Below are positions 25,024-32,908 of a DNA stretch of 64,000 bases, in pieces. How positions within the stretch are numbered: the first letter of the stretch is position 1; the number at the start of each line of letters is the position of its first letter. This DNA is from CF-118 sp035934385 (GTDB lineage Bacteria; Chloroflexota; Dormibacteria; Dormibacterales; Dormibacteraceae), in the NCBI GenBank assembly GCA_035934385.1, contig DASYXY010000068.1:53291-117290 (forward strand). The letters run 5' to 3'. The notes beneath the pieces are model-generated. The model was not told where the DNA came from. It was given only the letters and a program-made list of their open reading frames with translations, and did no database searches. The position numbers and the translations under genes were made by a program.

Positions 25024-26175
25024 ATGAAGATCGTCGTCGCGCCCAACGCGTTCAAAGGCAGCCTTTCCGCGACGCAAGCCGCGCGCTCCATCGGGCGCGG
25101 TGTGCGCCAGGCGCTCCCCGACGCGGAGATCGTGGAGATTCCCGTGGCTGACGGCGGGGACGGCACCGCCGAGGCGCTCGTCACCGCTCATCACGGAACG
25201 TTCCGATGGGTCGACGTCGAGGGACCGCTGGGCGACCCTGTCCACGCGTCGTACGGCCTGATCGACGCGGGAAAGACGGCTGTGATCGAGCTGGCGACCT
25301 CCAGCGGCTTCGACCTGATCGACGAAACGCGTCCCAATCCGCGCGACGCCTCGACCTATGGGTTCGGCCAGCTCCTCGACGCCGCAAGGTCGGCGGGCGC
25401 GACGAAGGTTGTTGCAGGCATCGGCGGCTCGGCGACCAACGACGCCGGCGCAGGGATGGCCCAGGCCATCGGCTATCGCCTCCTCGACGAGGAAGGCATC
25501 GACCTTCCACGTGGCGGGGCCGCCCTGATGCGGCTGCGCAGCATCGACGGCGCGCGCGTCGATCCTGGCTGGAGGGCGATCCAGATGCTGGTCGCCTGCG
25601 ACGTGACCAACCCGCTTCTCGGGCCGCAGGGCGCCAGCCATGTATACGGCCCCCAGAAAGGCGCCGACGAGCCGACCGTGGAGCTGCTCGATCGCGCGCT
25701 CGCCAACTTTGCGGCGGTGGTCGAGCGCGACCTTGGCAAGCGCGTGGCCGACGTGCCCGGGGCAGGCGCCGCCGGTGGCGCCGGGGCGGGCCTGATCGCG
25801 TTCCTGGACGCCACGCTCGTGCGCGGAGCGCCCCTGGTCGTGCAAACCGCAGGCTTCGATCAAGCGTTGAAAGGTGCGGATCTCGTGATCACTGGGGAAG
25901 GGCGGATCGACGCCCAGACCGCCTTCGGCAAGGCGCCTGGGGAGGTGGCGCGGCGGTCGCAGGCGGCCGCCGTTCCGGTGCTGTTCCTGGCCGGCACGAG
26001 AGGCCCGGGCTGGGATTCGCTGGACGCCCTCGGAATACGAGAGGTGGCGACCCTGGACTCTGAAGTGGAGCCGGGAGGGGGTCCCGACCGCCAGAATCTT
26101 GCCGGACTGATGCAGAACGCCGACCAGGCGCTGACCCGCGCCACCGCCAGGGCTGTGGCGGAGCACAAGTGGTAA
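25024..26175 (+). CDS. Glycerate kinase (GlxK/GarK type)
   Basis: 383 residues, the size of type I glycerate 2-kinase. The N-terminus VVAPNAFKGSLSATQAARSIGRG, VADGGDGTAEAL, GIGGSATNDAGAGMAQA and the C-terminal TGEGRIDAQTAFGKAPG are the family motifs. It phosphorylates D-glycerate. The 2-hydroxyacid dehydrogenase at 56539 could supply glycerate if it is a glyoxylate/hydroxypyruvate reductase. It overlaps the sigma-factor gene by seven bases. Confidence 0.93.
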   Translation: MKIVVAPNAFKGSLSATQAARSIGRGVRQALPDAEIVEIPVADGGDGTAEALVTAHHGTFRWVDVEGPLGDPVHASYGLIDAGKTAVIELATSSGFDLIDETRPNPRDASTYGFGQLLDAARSAGATKVVAGIGGSATNDAGAGMAQAIGYRLLDEEGIDLPRGGAALMRLRSIDGARVDPGWRAIQMLVACDVTNPLLGPQGASHVYGPQKGADEPTVELLDRALANFAAVVERDLGKRVADVPGAGAAGGAGAGLIAFLDATLVRGAPLVVQTAGFDQALKGADLVITGEGRIDAQTAFGKAPGEVARRSQAAAVPVLFLAGTRGPGWDSLDALGIREVATLDSEVEPGGGPDRQNLAGLMQNADQALTRATARAVAEHKW

Positions 26176-26945
26176 TCGACGATCCTGACTCGACCGCCCG
26201 GGTCGCGGGCGGCGAGCCACCCGACGTGGCGCTCGTCCGCGCTTACCGCGCCGGCGACGTCCACGCCTTCGAGGAGCTCCATCGGCGGTACGTAGGCTCG
26301 ATCTACCGCCTGGTTCGCCGCAAGCTCGGTGACGCGCTGCTGGCCGAGGACATCTCCCAGGAGACGTTTCTGAAGGCCCTGCGCATGCTCGATCGCGTCG
26401 ACGACGACTTCAACTTTGGCGGCTGGGTGCACACGGTCGCCCGGAACCTGTGCTTCGACGAGCTGCGGCGGCGCCAGCGCGACCTGCGGGTCGAGGACGC
26501 AACCAACGAGGACGACGGAGGCGTGCTCGAGGGACTGCCTTCGACCTCCCGCAGCTTCGACCCGATCCAGGTCCAGGAGTCGAACGAGCTCCGCCGGCAG
26601 ATCTGGACCGTCTCCCAGCGGCTCCCCGAGAAGTACCGCCTGGTGCTGACGCTCCGGGAGCTCCAGGGGCTCAGCTACCGCAGGATCGCGCGCATCCTCA
26701 AGATGTCCGACAGCGCGGTGGAGACGCTGCTCTACCGGGCCCGGCTGCGCTTCAAGGAGGAGTTCGTGGCCCTCGAAGCGGCCGGCGATCTCACCCACGA
26801 GGAGGTAGTGCCGCTGCTGGCGCCGTACGTGGCGGGCAAGCTCCGACGCCACCAGGCGGAGGCCGTCCGCAGGCACGTGGCGGTGTGCGCCATATGCACC
26901 CGCAAGATCGGAAAGAGGCCGATTCGCAGGGCGGCGGCAAAATGA
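26169..26945 (+). CDS. ECF sigma factor with C-terminal zinc-finger-like tail
   Basis: 258 residues. Sigma region 2 at about 25-100 (FEELHRRYVGSIYRLVRRKLGD, DISQETFLKAL) and region 4 at about 140-195 (LPEKYRLVLTLRELQGLSYRRIA). The extra C-terminal 60 residues contain His236-x3-Cys240-x2-Cys243, the signature of zf-HC2 anti-sigma zinc domains. No separate anti-sigma gene is next to it, so the tail may act as a built-in regulator. GTG 26169 overlaps glycerate kinase. Confidence 0.88.
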   Translation: MVIDDPDSTARVAGGEPPDVALVRAYRAGDVHAFEELHRRYVGSIYRLVRRKLGDALLAEDISQETFLKALRMLDRVDDDFNFGGWVHTVARNLCFDELRRRQRDLRVEDATNEDDGGVLEGLPSTSRSFDPIQVQESNELRRQIWTVSQRLPEKYRLVLTLRELQGLSYRRIARILKMSDSAVETLLYRARLRFKEEFVALEAAGDLTHEEVVPLLAPYVAGKLRRHQAEAVRRHVAVCAICTRKIGKRPIRRAAAK

Positions 26946-26967
26946 GGGTTATAAGGGAAGGAGAAAA

Positions 26968-27528
26968 ATGGCCAACGTGATCGTCCGGTTCTTCGACGAC
27001 GAGACGCTCGAGGGCTCAGCCCGCGATCTCGACTTCGACGAGCCTGACTTCCTGGTCGAGGTGGACGACGCCGCCGGCCTCGACAACAACGAGACCGCCT
27101 GGATCCCGATGACGGCGGTGAAATGGGTCGAGATGCCGATCGATCGCGACCTGGCGGCCGAGACGCCCACCCGCAAGGTGGCGATCAGGTTCCTCGACGG
27201 CGAGGTGCTTCGCGGCCACCTGGACGGCACCCTGGAGCGCCATCGCTACGGCGTGGTCCTGAACCTGCACGCCGAGCATGCAGACAGCCCCGTGCGCAAG
27301 CTCGGAATCCCGTTCTCCGCGGTCAAGGCGCTGTTCTTCATTCGCGAGTTCGACGCGAGGGGCGAGGACGCCGGCACGGCGTCCGAGGCCTACCTCGCTC
27401 GTCGCACCATGGCGCCGCTGCTAGACGTGCTCGAGGAGATGGACATGCTGGCGCGGCTTCACCGCGACGGCCTGCTGTCTGACGACGAGTTCGCCTCGAA
27501 GCGAACCCAGGTCCTGGAGCGGCTCTAG
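26968..27528 (+). CDS. Two-repeat beta protein with SHOCT-like C-terminus
   Basis: 186 residues with GGGAAGGAG before the ATG. Two related segments, VRFFDDETLEGSARDLDFDEPDF and IRFLDGEVLRGHLDGTL, look like repeats of a small beta domain (R-F-x-D-x-E-x-L-x-G). The C-terminus (LARLHRDGLLSDDEFASKRTQVLERL region) matches the SHOCT motif, a short oligomerisation helix pair. Soluble. It follows the sigma gene by 22 bases and may be co-transcribed with it. Confidence 0.72.
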   Translation: MANVIVRFFDDETLEGSARDLDFDEPDFLVEVDDAAGLDNNETAWIPMTAVKWVEMPIDRDLAAETPTRKVAIRFLDGEVLRGHLDGTLERHRYGVVLNLHAEHADSPVRKLGIPFSAVKALFFIREFDARGEDAGTASEAYLARRTMAPLLDVLEEMDMLARLHRDGLLSDDEFASKRTQVLERL

Positions 27529-27815
27529 CTCCTTCCGACCGGGCGCCACGCGGCGCCGTCCCACCAGTAGTACCCGTCTGGCGAGATGGTGGCGCCTATG
27601 GGAATGGCTACAGCCGCCGGTGTGCGGGGCTTGGCCACCATGGCCACCCCGACCACGATCAGGATTCCTACGGTCAGGACCGCTGTCGCGATGAGGATTG
27701 CGGCCAGCGCACCGATCCCCAAGACGATCGGAATGCCCGCCGAGCCGGCCGTTCCGCCCGTCGTGGCCGACGTGAGTCCGTTGCCGCAGGCGTGAAGCAT
27801 GGCTGTCGCCAGCAT
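27525..27815 (-). CDS. Small membrane protein with DUF2510-like Trp motif
   Basis: 96 residues. An N-terminal hydrophobic stretch with Gly/Thr is followed by a long helix (about 28-60) and then a short C-terminal tail ISPDGYYWWDGAAWRPV. The tail resembles the W-W-D-G-x-x-W motif found in small actinobacterial and chloroflexal surface proteins. It overlaps the SHOCT protein gene by four bases at the 3' ends. Confidence 0.65.
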   Translation of the reverse strand: MLATAMLHACGNGLTSATTGGTAGSAGIPIVLGIGALAAILIATAVLTVGILIVVGVAMVAKPRTPAAVAIPIGATISPDGYYWWDGAAWRPVGRS

Positions 27816-27890
27816 CTCGATCGGTTTAACGCTCCCGCGACCAATTTAGTGCGTCCAGGCCATAACTGACCCCCGCGTAGAATTTCGACC

Positions 27891-28808
27891 GTGGCGCAAC
27901 GCAGCAACGGAGGCAACGGACACCCCGCGTCCAAGGGCACGTTCAAGGTCAAGTCGGGCCTTGCCCAGATGCTCAAGGGCGGGGTGATCATGGACGTCGT
28001 CACGCCCGAGCACGCGCGCATCGCCCAGGAGGCGGGTGCGTGCGCGGTGATGGCGCTCGAGCGCGTGCCCGCGGACATCCGCAAGGAGGGCGGCGTCGCC
28101 CGCATGTCCGACCCGACCCTGATCAAATCGATCATGGAGGCGGTCACGATTCCGGTCATGGCGAAGTGCCGCATCGGGCATTTCGTCGAGGCCCAGATCC
28201 TCGAGGCGCTGGGCGTCGACTACGTCGACGAGTCCGAAGTGCTGACACCGGCCGACGAGGAGAACCACATCGACAAGCACCAGTTCAAGGTGCCGTTCGT
28301 CTGCGGCTGCCGGGATCTCGGTGAGGCCACGCGGCGCATAGCCGAAGGCGCGGCGATGATCCGGACCAAGGGCGAGGCGGGCACTGGCAACGTGGTCGAG
28401 GCGGTGCGCCACGCGCGCGCCGTCAACGCCGGCATCCGCAAGCTGCGCGGCATGAACAAGGCCGAGCTCGTGCACGAGGCCAAGCAGATCGGCGCGCCGG
28501 TCGAGGTGCTGCAGGAATGCAAGAGGCTGGGCCGCCTGCCCGTGGTCAACTTCGCAGCCGGCGGCATCGCGACGCCGGCGGACGCGGCGCTGATGATGCA
28601 GCTTGGCGTGGACGGCGTTTTTGTCGGCTCGGGCATCTTCAAGTCCGCCGACCCGCTGGCCCGAGCGAAGGCGATCGTCGCCGCCACGACCTACTTCGAC
28701 AAGCCCGCGGTGCTCGCTGAGGTCTCGACCGGGTTGGGAGAGGCGATGCGCGGCCTCGAAATCCCCGCCATCCCGAAGGACGAGCTGCTCGCTGCCAGGG
28801 GCTGGTAG
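27891..28808 (+). CDS. pdxS: Pyridoxal 5'-phosphate synthase subunit PdxS
   Basis: 305 residues, a (beta/alpha)8 barrel. GGVIMDVVTPEHARIAQEAGA, ALERVPADIRKEGGVARMSDP and the IRTKGEAGTGNVVEAVRH segment are the family signature. It makes PLP from ribose 5-phosphate, glyceraldehyde 3-phosphate and ammonia delivered by PdxT. GTG 27891 lies seven bases after TAGAAT (27878-27883), without a Shine-Dalgarno, so it is probably leaderless. pdxT follows. Confidence 0.97.
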   Translation: MAQRSNGGNGHPASKGTFKVKSGLAQMLKGGVIMDVVTPEHARIAQEAGACAVMALERVPADIRKEGGVARMSDPTLIKSIMEAVTIPVMAKCRIGHFVEAQILEALGVDYVDESEVLTPADEENHIDKHQFKVPFVCGCRDLGEATRRIAEGAAMIRTKGEAGTGNVVEAVRHARAVNAGIRKLRGMNKAELVHEAKQIGAPVEVLQECKRLGRLPVVNFAAGGIATPADAALMMQLGVDGVFVGSGIFKSADPLARAKAIVAATTYFDKPAVLAEVSTGLGEAMRGLEIPAIPKDELLAARGW

Positions 28809-28824
28809 TTCTTCCAGAAAACCT

Positions 28825-29403
28825 CTGATCGGGGTTCTCGCGATGCAGGGTGCATTCGCTGAGCATGTCCGTGCGCTGGAGGAATCCGGCGCGCGCACGC
28901 GGCTCGTGCGCACGGTGGAAGACCTCGATGGACTGGACGGCCTCGTCATGCCAGGCGGCGAAAGCACGACCATGACGATGCTCATGGAGCGCGTTGGCCT
29001 GCTCGAGCCGCTTCGGAGGGCGATCGAAACAGGCCTGCCGGTGCTCGCGACGTGTGCGGGCATGATCGTGCTGGCCAAAGACATCACGGACGCGATGCAC
29101 GGCCAGCGCGGCCTCGGGCTGCTCGACATCGGCGTCCGCCGCAACGGCTACGGCCGCCAGGTCGACAGCTTCGAGGCGAGCCTCGACATCGAAGGATTGC
29201 CTGACGGCGAGTTTCCGGGCGTCTTCATCCGCGCGCCGCTCGTCGAGTCGGTCGGCGCCACGAAGGTGATCGCGACCTACGAAGGCCGCCCCGTGGCGGT
29301 GCGCCAGGGCAACATCACCGCGCTGTGCTTCCACCCCGAGCTGTCGCGCGACCGGCGCCTGCACAAGGAGTTCGTCCGCCTCGCCTCACAGGTGACGGCG
29401 TGA
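28825..29403 (+). CDS. pdxT: Pyridoxal 5'-phosphate synthase glutaminase PdxT
   Basis: 192 residues. Glutaminase subunit with Cys in LATCAGMIVLA, His and Glu in CFHPELS, MPGGESTTM and RRNGYGRQVDSFEA. There is no ATG, GTG or TTG in frame between the pdxS coding region and the essential first strand (IGVLAMQG). CTG at 28825 gives the expected N-terminus, M-I-G-V-L-A-M-Q-G. ATG 28843 would delete the first beta strand. The open frame reaching back to 28603 is pdxS shadow. Function is sure; the CTG start is inferred. Confidence 0.9.
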   Translation: MIGVLAMQGAFAEHVRALEESGARTRLVRTVEDLDGLDGLVMPGGESTTMTMLMERVGLLEPLRRAIETGLPVLATCAGMIVLAKDITDAMHGQRGLGLLDIGVRRNGYGRQVDSFEASLDIEGLPDGEFPGVFIRAPLVESVGATKVIATYEGRPVAVRQGNITALCFHPELSRDRRLHKEFVRLASQVTA

Positions 29404-30368
29404 GGATCCGTGCAGCCGGCCTGCTCGATCTGTCGCGAATCGAGGAGCTCCATCGCTCCGCCGATTCGAACCTCAAGGAGGCGCCCGCTCCGGCCGCGCG
29501 CCTGTGGACCTTGCTGAGCTCCACGCTCTCCGCGCTCCTTCCACTCGCGCAGGAATCGCTCATATACGTCGCCGAAGAGGCCGGCAAGGTCGTGGGATTC
29601 ATCCAGGCGTCCGGCAAGCCCGTCGGCCTGGACCTCAGGAGCGCGAAGGTGATGCAGGTCTTGAACCTGCAGGTTGTCGACTCGCGCGAGTCCGAGGACG
29701 TCGCTGCAGCTCTCGTTGAGCACCTGAGCAACCAGGCGTTGCAGCGTGGCGCGCACAGGCTCTTCGTGCGCCTTCCCGATCGCGACTCGCTTCTCCCGGT
29801 GTTCAGGCTGCGCGGCTTCCGGCAGTACGCCACCGAGCAGATCCTTTTCGCGGAGCGCGCGCGAAGGGGAATCACACCGGCACCGGAGGGCGCCCGATCC
29901 TTGAGGCGTGGTGACACGCGTCGGCTCTACCAGCTCTATCGGAAGGTGACGCCGCAGCATGTCTCCCAGCTCGAAGCCCCGACGTATTCCGACTGGCGCG
30001 CGCTGCACGGCGAGTGGACAGGGCGCCTCGGTGCGGGCGGTTCCAAGAACGAGGACCTGGTCGTGGATCGGGTCGAGCTCGTCGGCTGGGCGCGCGCCGA
30101 TCGCAGCTCAGGCGCCCAGCCACACACGCTCAGCTTTCTGGCGCTGCCCGAGCCCCCGCTGCCTGATGAGCTTGCCGATCTCGGCTTGAAGCTGCTGGGC
30201 GAGGCGGCGGCGCCGGTCTGGTCGAGCCTCCGCCACTATGATTCGCACATGATCGACGCCCTCCGCGGGCGTGGGTTCAGCGTCCTTCTGACGCAGCTCC
30301 TCCTGGTCAAGGAACTTGCGCTCCGAGTCCCTGTGCAGGAGAAAGGACTGGTCCCGTCGTTCGGATGA
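29400..30368 (+). CDS. GNAT-family N-acetyltransferase
   Basis: 322 residues. The first half is GNAT-like: VRIRAAGLLDLSRIEELH, a strand ESLIYVAEEAGKVVGFIQASG, and LVEHLSNQALQRGAHRLFVRLPD, where the acetyl-CoA loop would be. The second half (from about 165) has a second, weaker alpha/beta unit, so this may be a tandem-GNAT protein. GTG 29400 overlaps the pdxT stop as GTGA and the next gene follows in an ATGA overlap. Substrate unknown. Confidence 0.75.
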   Translation: MRIRAAGLLDLSRIEELHRSADSNLKEAPAPAARLWTLLSSTLSALLPLAQESLIYVAEEAGKVVGFIQASGKPVGLDLRSAKVMQVLNLQVVDSRESEDVAAALVEHLSNQALQRGAHRLFVRLPDRDSLLPVFRLRGFRQYATEQILFAERARRGITPAPEGARSLRRGDTRRLYQLYRKVTPQHVSQLEAPTYSDWRALHGEWTGRLGAGGSKNEDLVVDRVELVGWARADRSSGAQPHTLSFLALPEPPLPDELADLGLKLLGEAAAPVWSSLRHYDSHMIDALRGRGFSVLLTQLLLVKELALRVPVQEKGLVPSFG

Positions 30369-31939
30369 GCGCGTCGTCAGATCCAACTCCGCTTCCGGCA
30401 GCAAGAGGCCGCACCCGCGGGCAGTGGGACGAGGAGGTCGAGCTACTCGCCCGCGCGCTGCCCGCCGACCTCGCGCGCGCCCTGCACGAGCGCACCGACC
30501 CGACCGAGCTGCTCGAGATCGTTCTCGACCTCGGCCGCGAGCCGGAGGCTCGCGTACCCGGGCGCGAAGTGCTGCTTGCCGACCGCCCCGTTTCGGCATC
30601 GGACCTCGAGCACGTCGCCAACAACGTCGGTCAGTTCGGCGACGACAACAGGGCGGGCATCGAGCGCACGCTCCATCGCGTCTCCGCGATCCGCAACCGG
30701 TCGGGCCGGATCACCGGCCTCACCATGCGCGTGGGTCGCGCGGTCACAGGCACGGGCGAGATCATCCGCGACATCGTGGTCAGCGGCCAGAGCATTCTCC
30801 TGCTCGGCAGGCCAGGCATCGGCAAGACCACGATGCTGCGCGAATGCGCGCGCCTGCTCGCGGACGAGCTGCGCAAGCGCGTCGTCATCGTCGACACCTC
30901 CAACGAGATCGGCGGCGACGGCGACATCCCTCATCCGGGGATCGGCCGCGCGCGCCGGATGCAGGTGCGCACGCCGATGCTGCAGCACGCCGTGATGATC
31001 GAGGCGGTCGAGAACCACATGCCCGAGGTCATCGTCATCGACGAGATCGGCACCGAGCTCGAGGCTGCGGCGGCGCGCACGATCGCCGAGCGGGGAGTTC
31101 AGCTCATCGCCACCGCCCACGGGCAGACCATCGAGAACCTGCTGGTCAACCCCACGCTCAACGACCTGCTCGGCGGCATCCAGAGCGTCACTCTCTCCGA
31201 CGAGGAGGCGCGCCGGCGCGGCACCCAGAAGTCGGTGCTGGAGCGCAAGGCGCCGCCCACCTTCGATGTGCTGATCGAGATCCAGGACCGCGATCGCGTC
31301 GCCATCCACATGCCGCTCACCGACGTCGTTGACACCGCGCTGCGCGGACCGATGCTCAACCCGAAGATCCGCGTGCGCACACGCGAAGGGCGCGTCATCT
31401 CGAACGTCGATGCTCCGACGGTGCTGACGCCGGAGGCCCCGGTTCCCGCACCCGCGGCGCCGCCGCGGCCCCTCGGCATCTTCCCCTACGGCGTGAGCAG
31501 GCACCACGTCGAACAGTCGATCCGCGATCTCGACCTGCCGGTGCGCGTGCTAGGCAACCTCGACGGCGCGGGCGCGGTGCTGACCCTGAAGAATCACTAC
31601 CGCCGCCGGCCCGACAGCCTGCGCCAGGCGGAGAGCCGTGGCCTTCCGATCCACATCCTCAAGAGCAACTCGGCCGCGCAAGTGCGTGACGCGCTTGTGC
31701 GCATTTACGGTGTCGACCGCCAGGACGAGGCCACGACCCGCGCCCTGGCCGAAGCCGCGGAGGCGATCAGGACGGTCAAGACGACGCTGCGGCCGGTCGA
31801 GATCTCGCCACAGAACGCTTACCTGCGCCGGCTCCAGCACCAGCTCGTCGCTGAGAACGAGCTTTCCGCGCGCAGCACCGGCAAAGAGCCACAGCGCAGG
31901 CTGCGCATCACCCTGGCTCCCGAAGAGCCGCAGTCGTAA
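30365..31939 (+). CDS. SpoIIIAA/Ycf45-like AAA ATPase, R3H-type nucleic acid-binding family
   Basis: 524 residues. Walker A GRPGIGKTT at 148-156, Walker B VIVIDEIGTE and sensor region ATAHGQTIENLL. The order matches the SpoIIIAA-like ATPase of the Ycf45 / R3H-domain family found in cyanobacteria, Chloroflexota and plastids. The C-terminal region from about 380 has two alpha/beta units, including IFPYGVSRHHVEQ and LPIHILKSNSAAQVRDAL, the likely nucleic-acid-binding part. It is often encoded next to tmk, as here. Its cellular role is not established. Confidence 0.85.
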   Translation: MSASSDPTPLPAARGRTRGQWDEEVELLARALPADLARALHERTDPTELLEIVLDLGREPEARVPGREVLLADRPVSASDLEHVANNVGQFGDDNRAGIERTLHRVSAIRNRSGRITGLTMRVGRAVTGTGEIIRDIVVSGQSILLLGRPGIGKTTMLRECARLLADELRKRVVIVDTSNEIGGDGDIPHPGIGRARRMQVRTPMLQHAVMIEAVENHMPEVIVIDEIGTELEAAAARTIAERGVQLIATAHGQTIENLLVNPTLNDLLGGIQSVTLSDEEARRRGTQKSVLERKAPPTFDVLIEIQDRDRVAIHMPLTDVVDTALRGPMLNPKIRVRTREGRVISNVDAPTVLTPEAPVPAPAAPPRPLGIFPYGVSRHHVEQSIRDLDLPVRVLGNLDGAGAVLTLKNHYRRRPDSLRQAESRGLPIHILKSNSAAQVRDALVRIYGVDRQDEATTRALAEAAEAIRTVKTTLRPVEISPQNAYLRRLQHQLVAENELSARSTGKEPQRRLRITLAPEEPQS

Positions 31940-31953
31940 GCGCTCGCGACGCG

Positions 31954-32565
31954 ATGGCCAAAGGCCTCTTCATCACGTTCGAGGGTGTCGAGGGCTCAGG
32001 CAAGACGACGCAGGTCGAGCTGCTCGGCCAGGCGCTGGGGACCTGGCAGCCGGTGATCGTTCGCGAACCGGGCGGGACCGAGCTCGGCGAGCGCATGCGC
32101 GACGTGCTCCTTTTCGGCGGCATGGCCATCGACCGTGAAGCCGAGATGTACCTGTTCATGGCCGCGCGAGCGCAGCTCGTGCACGAGGTCATAGAACCTG
32201 TGCTCAACGGAGGAAGGATCGTCATCGCCGACCGTTATCACGACTCGACGCTCGCGTACCAGGGCGGTGGCCGCGGCCTGTCGGTTTACTGGCCGCCCTC
32301 ATTTCCGAAGCCGGATCTCACGTTCCTCGTATCGGTCCCGGTGGAAGTCGGCCACATGCGGATGCTCCTCGCCGGCAAGCACCCCGATCGAGTCGAGCGT
32401 GAGTCGGTCGAGTTCCACCAGCGAGTGGCGGATGAATACGCGCGCCTCGCGAAGGCAGAGCCGCGGCGCTACACCGTCGTGGACGGCACCGACACGCAGG
32501 CGCGGGTACACGCCTCGGTGATGGAGCGGGTCGACCGCGCCCTCGCCGGCAGCGCGGCGAATTGA
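31954..32565 (+). CDS. tmk: Thymidylate kinase
   Basis: 203 residues. P-loop FEGVEGSGKTTQ, DRYHDSTLAYQGGGRG with the DR(Y/F) motif, and a LID region. It phosphorylates dTMP to dTDP. ATG 31954 lies 14 bases after the ATPase gene. The gene ends in a TTGA overlap with darA, reproducing the tmk-darA linkage known from Bacillus. Confidence 0.95.
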   Translation: MAKGLFITFEGVEGSGKTTQVELLGQALGTWQPVIVREPGGTELGERMRDVLLFGGMAIDREAEMYLFMAARAQLVHEVIEPVLNGGRIVIADRYHDSTLAYQGGGRGLSVYWPPSFPKPDLTFLVSVPVEVGHMRMLLAGKHPDRVERESVEFHQRVADEYARLAKAEPRRYTVVDGTDTQARVHASVMERVDRALAGSAAN

Positions 32566-32891
32566 AGCTCGTGATCGCCGTTGTCCAGGGCGAGGACGCG
32601 GAGCGAACCTCGGAGGCACTGACCGGCGCCGGGTTCGCATCAACGCGGATGACTTCGAGCGGCGGCTTCCTGCAGCAGGGCAACGTGACGTTCCTCATCG
32701 GCGTCGAGGACACGCGCGTGAACGATGCGGTGGAGGTGATCCGCGAGAACTGCCGCGAACGGAGCCGCTACCTGACGCCGATGCCGCCCGCGACGGAGCC
32801 GGGTGACATCTTCATGCCTTACCCGGTGGAGGTTCAGGTCGGCGGCGCTACTGTTTTCGTCGTTCCAGTGGATTCTTTCGAAAAGATCTAA
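32562..32891 (+). CDS. darA: PII-like cyclic di-AMP receptor DarA
   Basis: 109 residues, aligning end to end with B. subtilis DarA/YaaQ: KLVIAVVQGED, SSGGFLQQGNVTFLIGVED, and the C-terminal MPYPVEVQVGGATVFVVPVD. These proteins form PII-like trimers that bind c-di-AMP; the downstream partner is unknown. The start is TTG 32562 in a TTGA overlap with tmk. No diadenylate cyclase is in the window. Confidence 0.93.
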   Translation: MKLVIAVVQGEDAERTSEALTGAGFASTRMTSSGGFLQQGNVTFLIGVEDTRVNDAVEVIRENCRERSRYLTPMPPATEPGDIFMPYPVEVQVGGATVFVVPVDSFEKI

Positions 32892-32908
32892 GCCGGTAGC
32901 TCCTCCAG

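Noticed and set aside
24844..26220. 458-residue minus-strand frame opposite the glycerate kinase
   Set aside because: Shadow frame; the plus-strand gene has clear family motifs and overlaps its neighbours in operon fashion.
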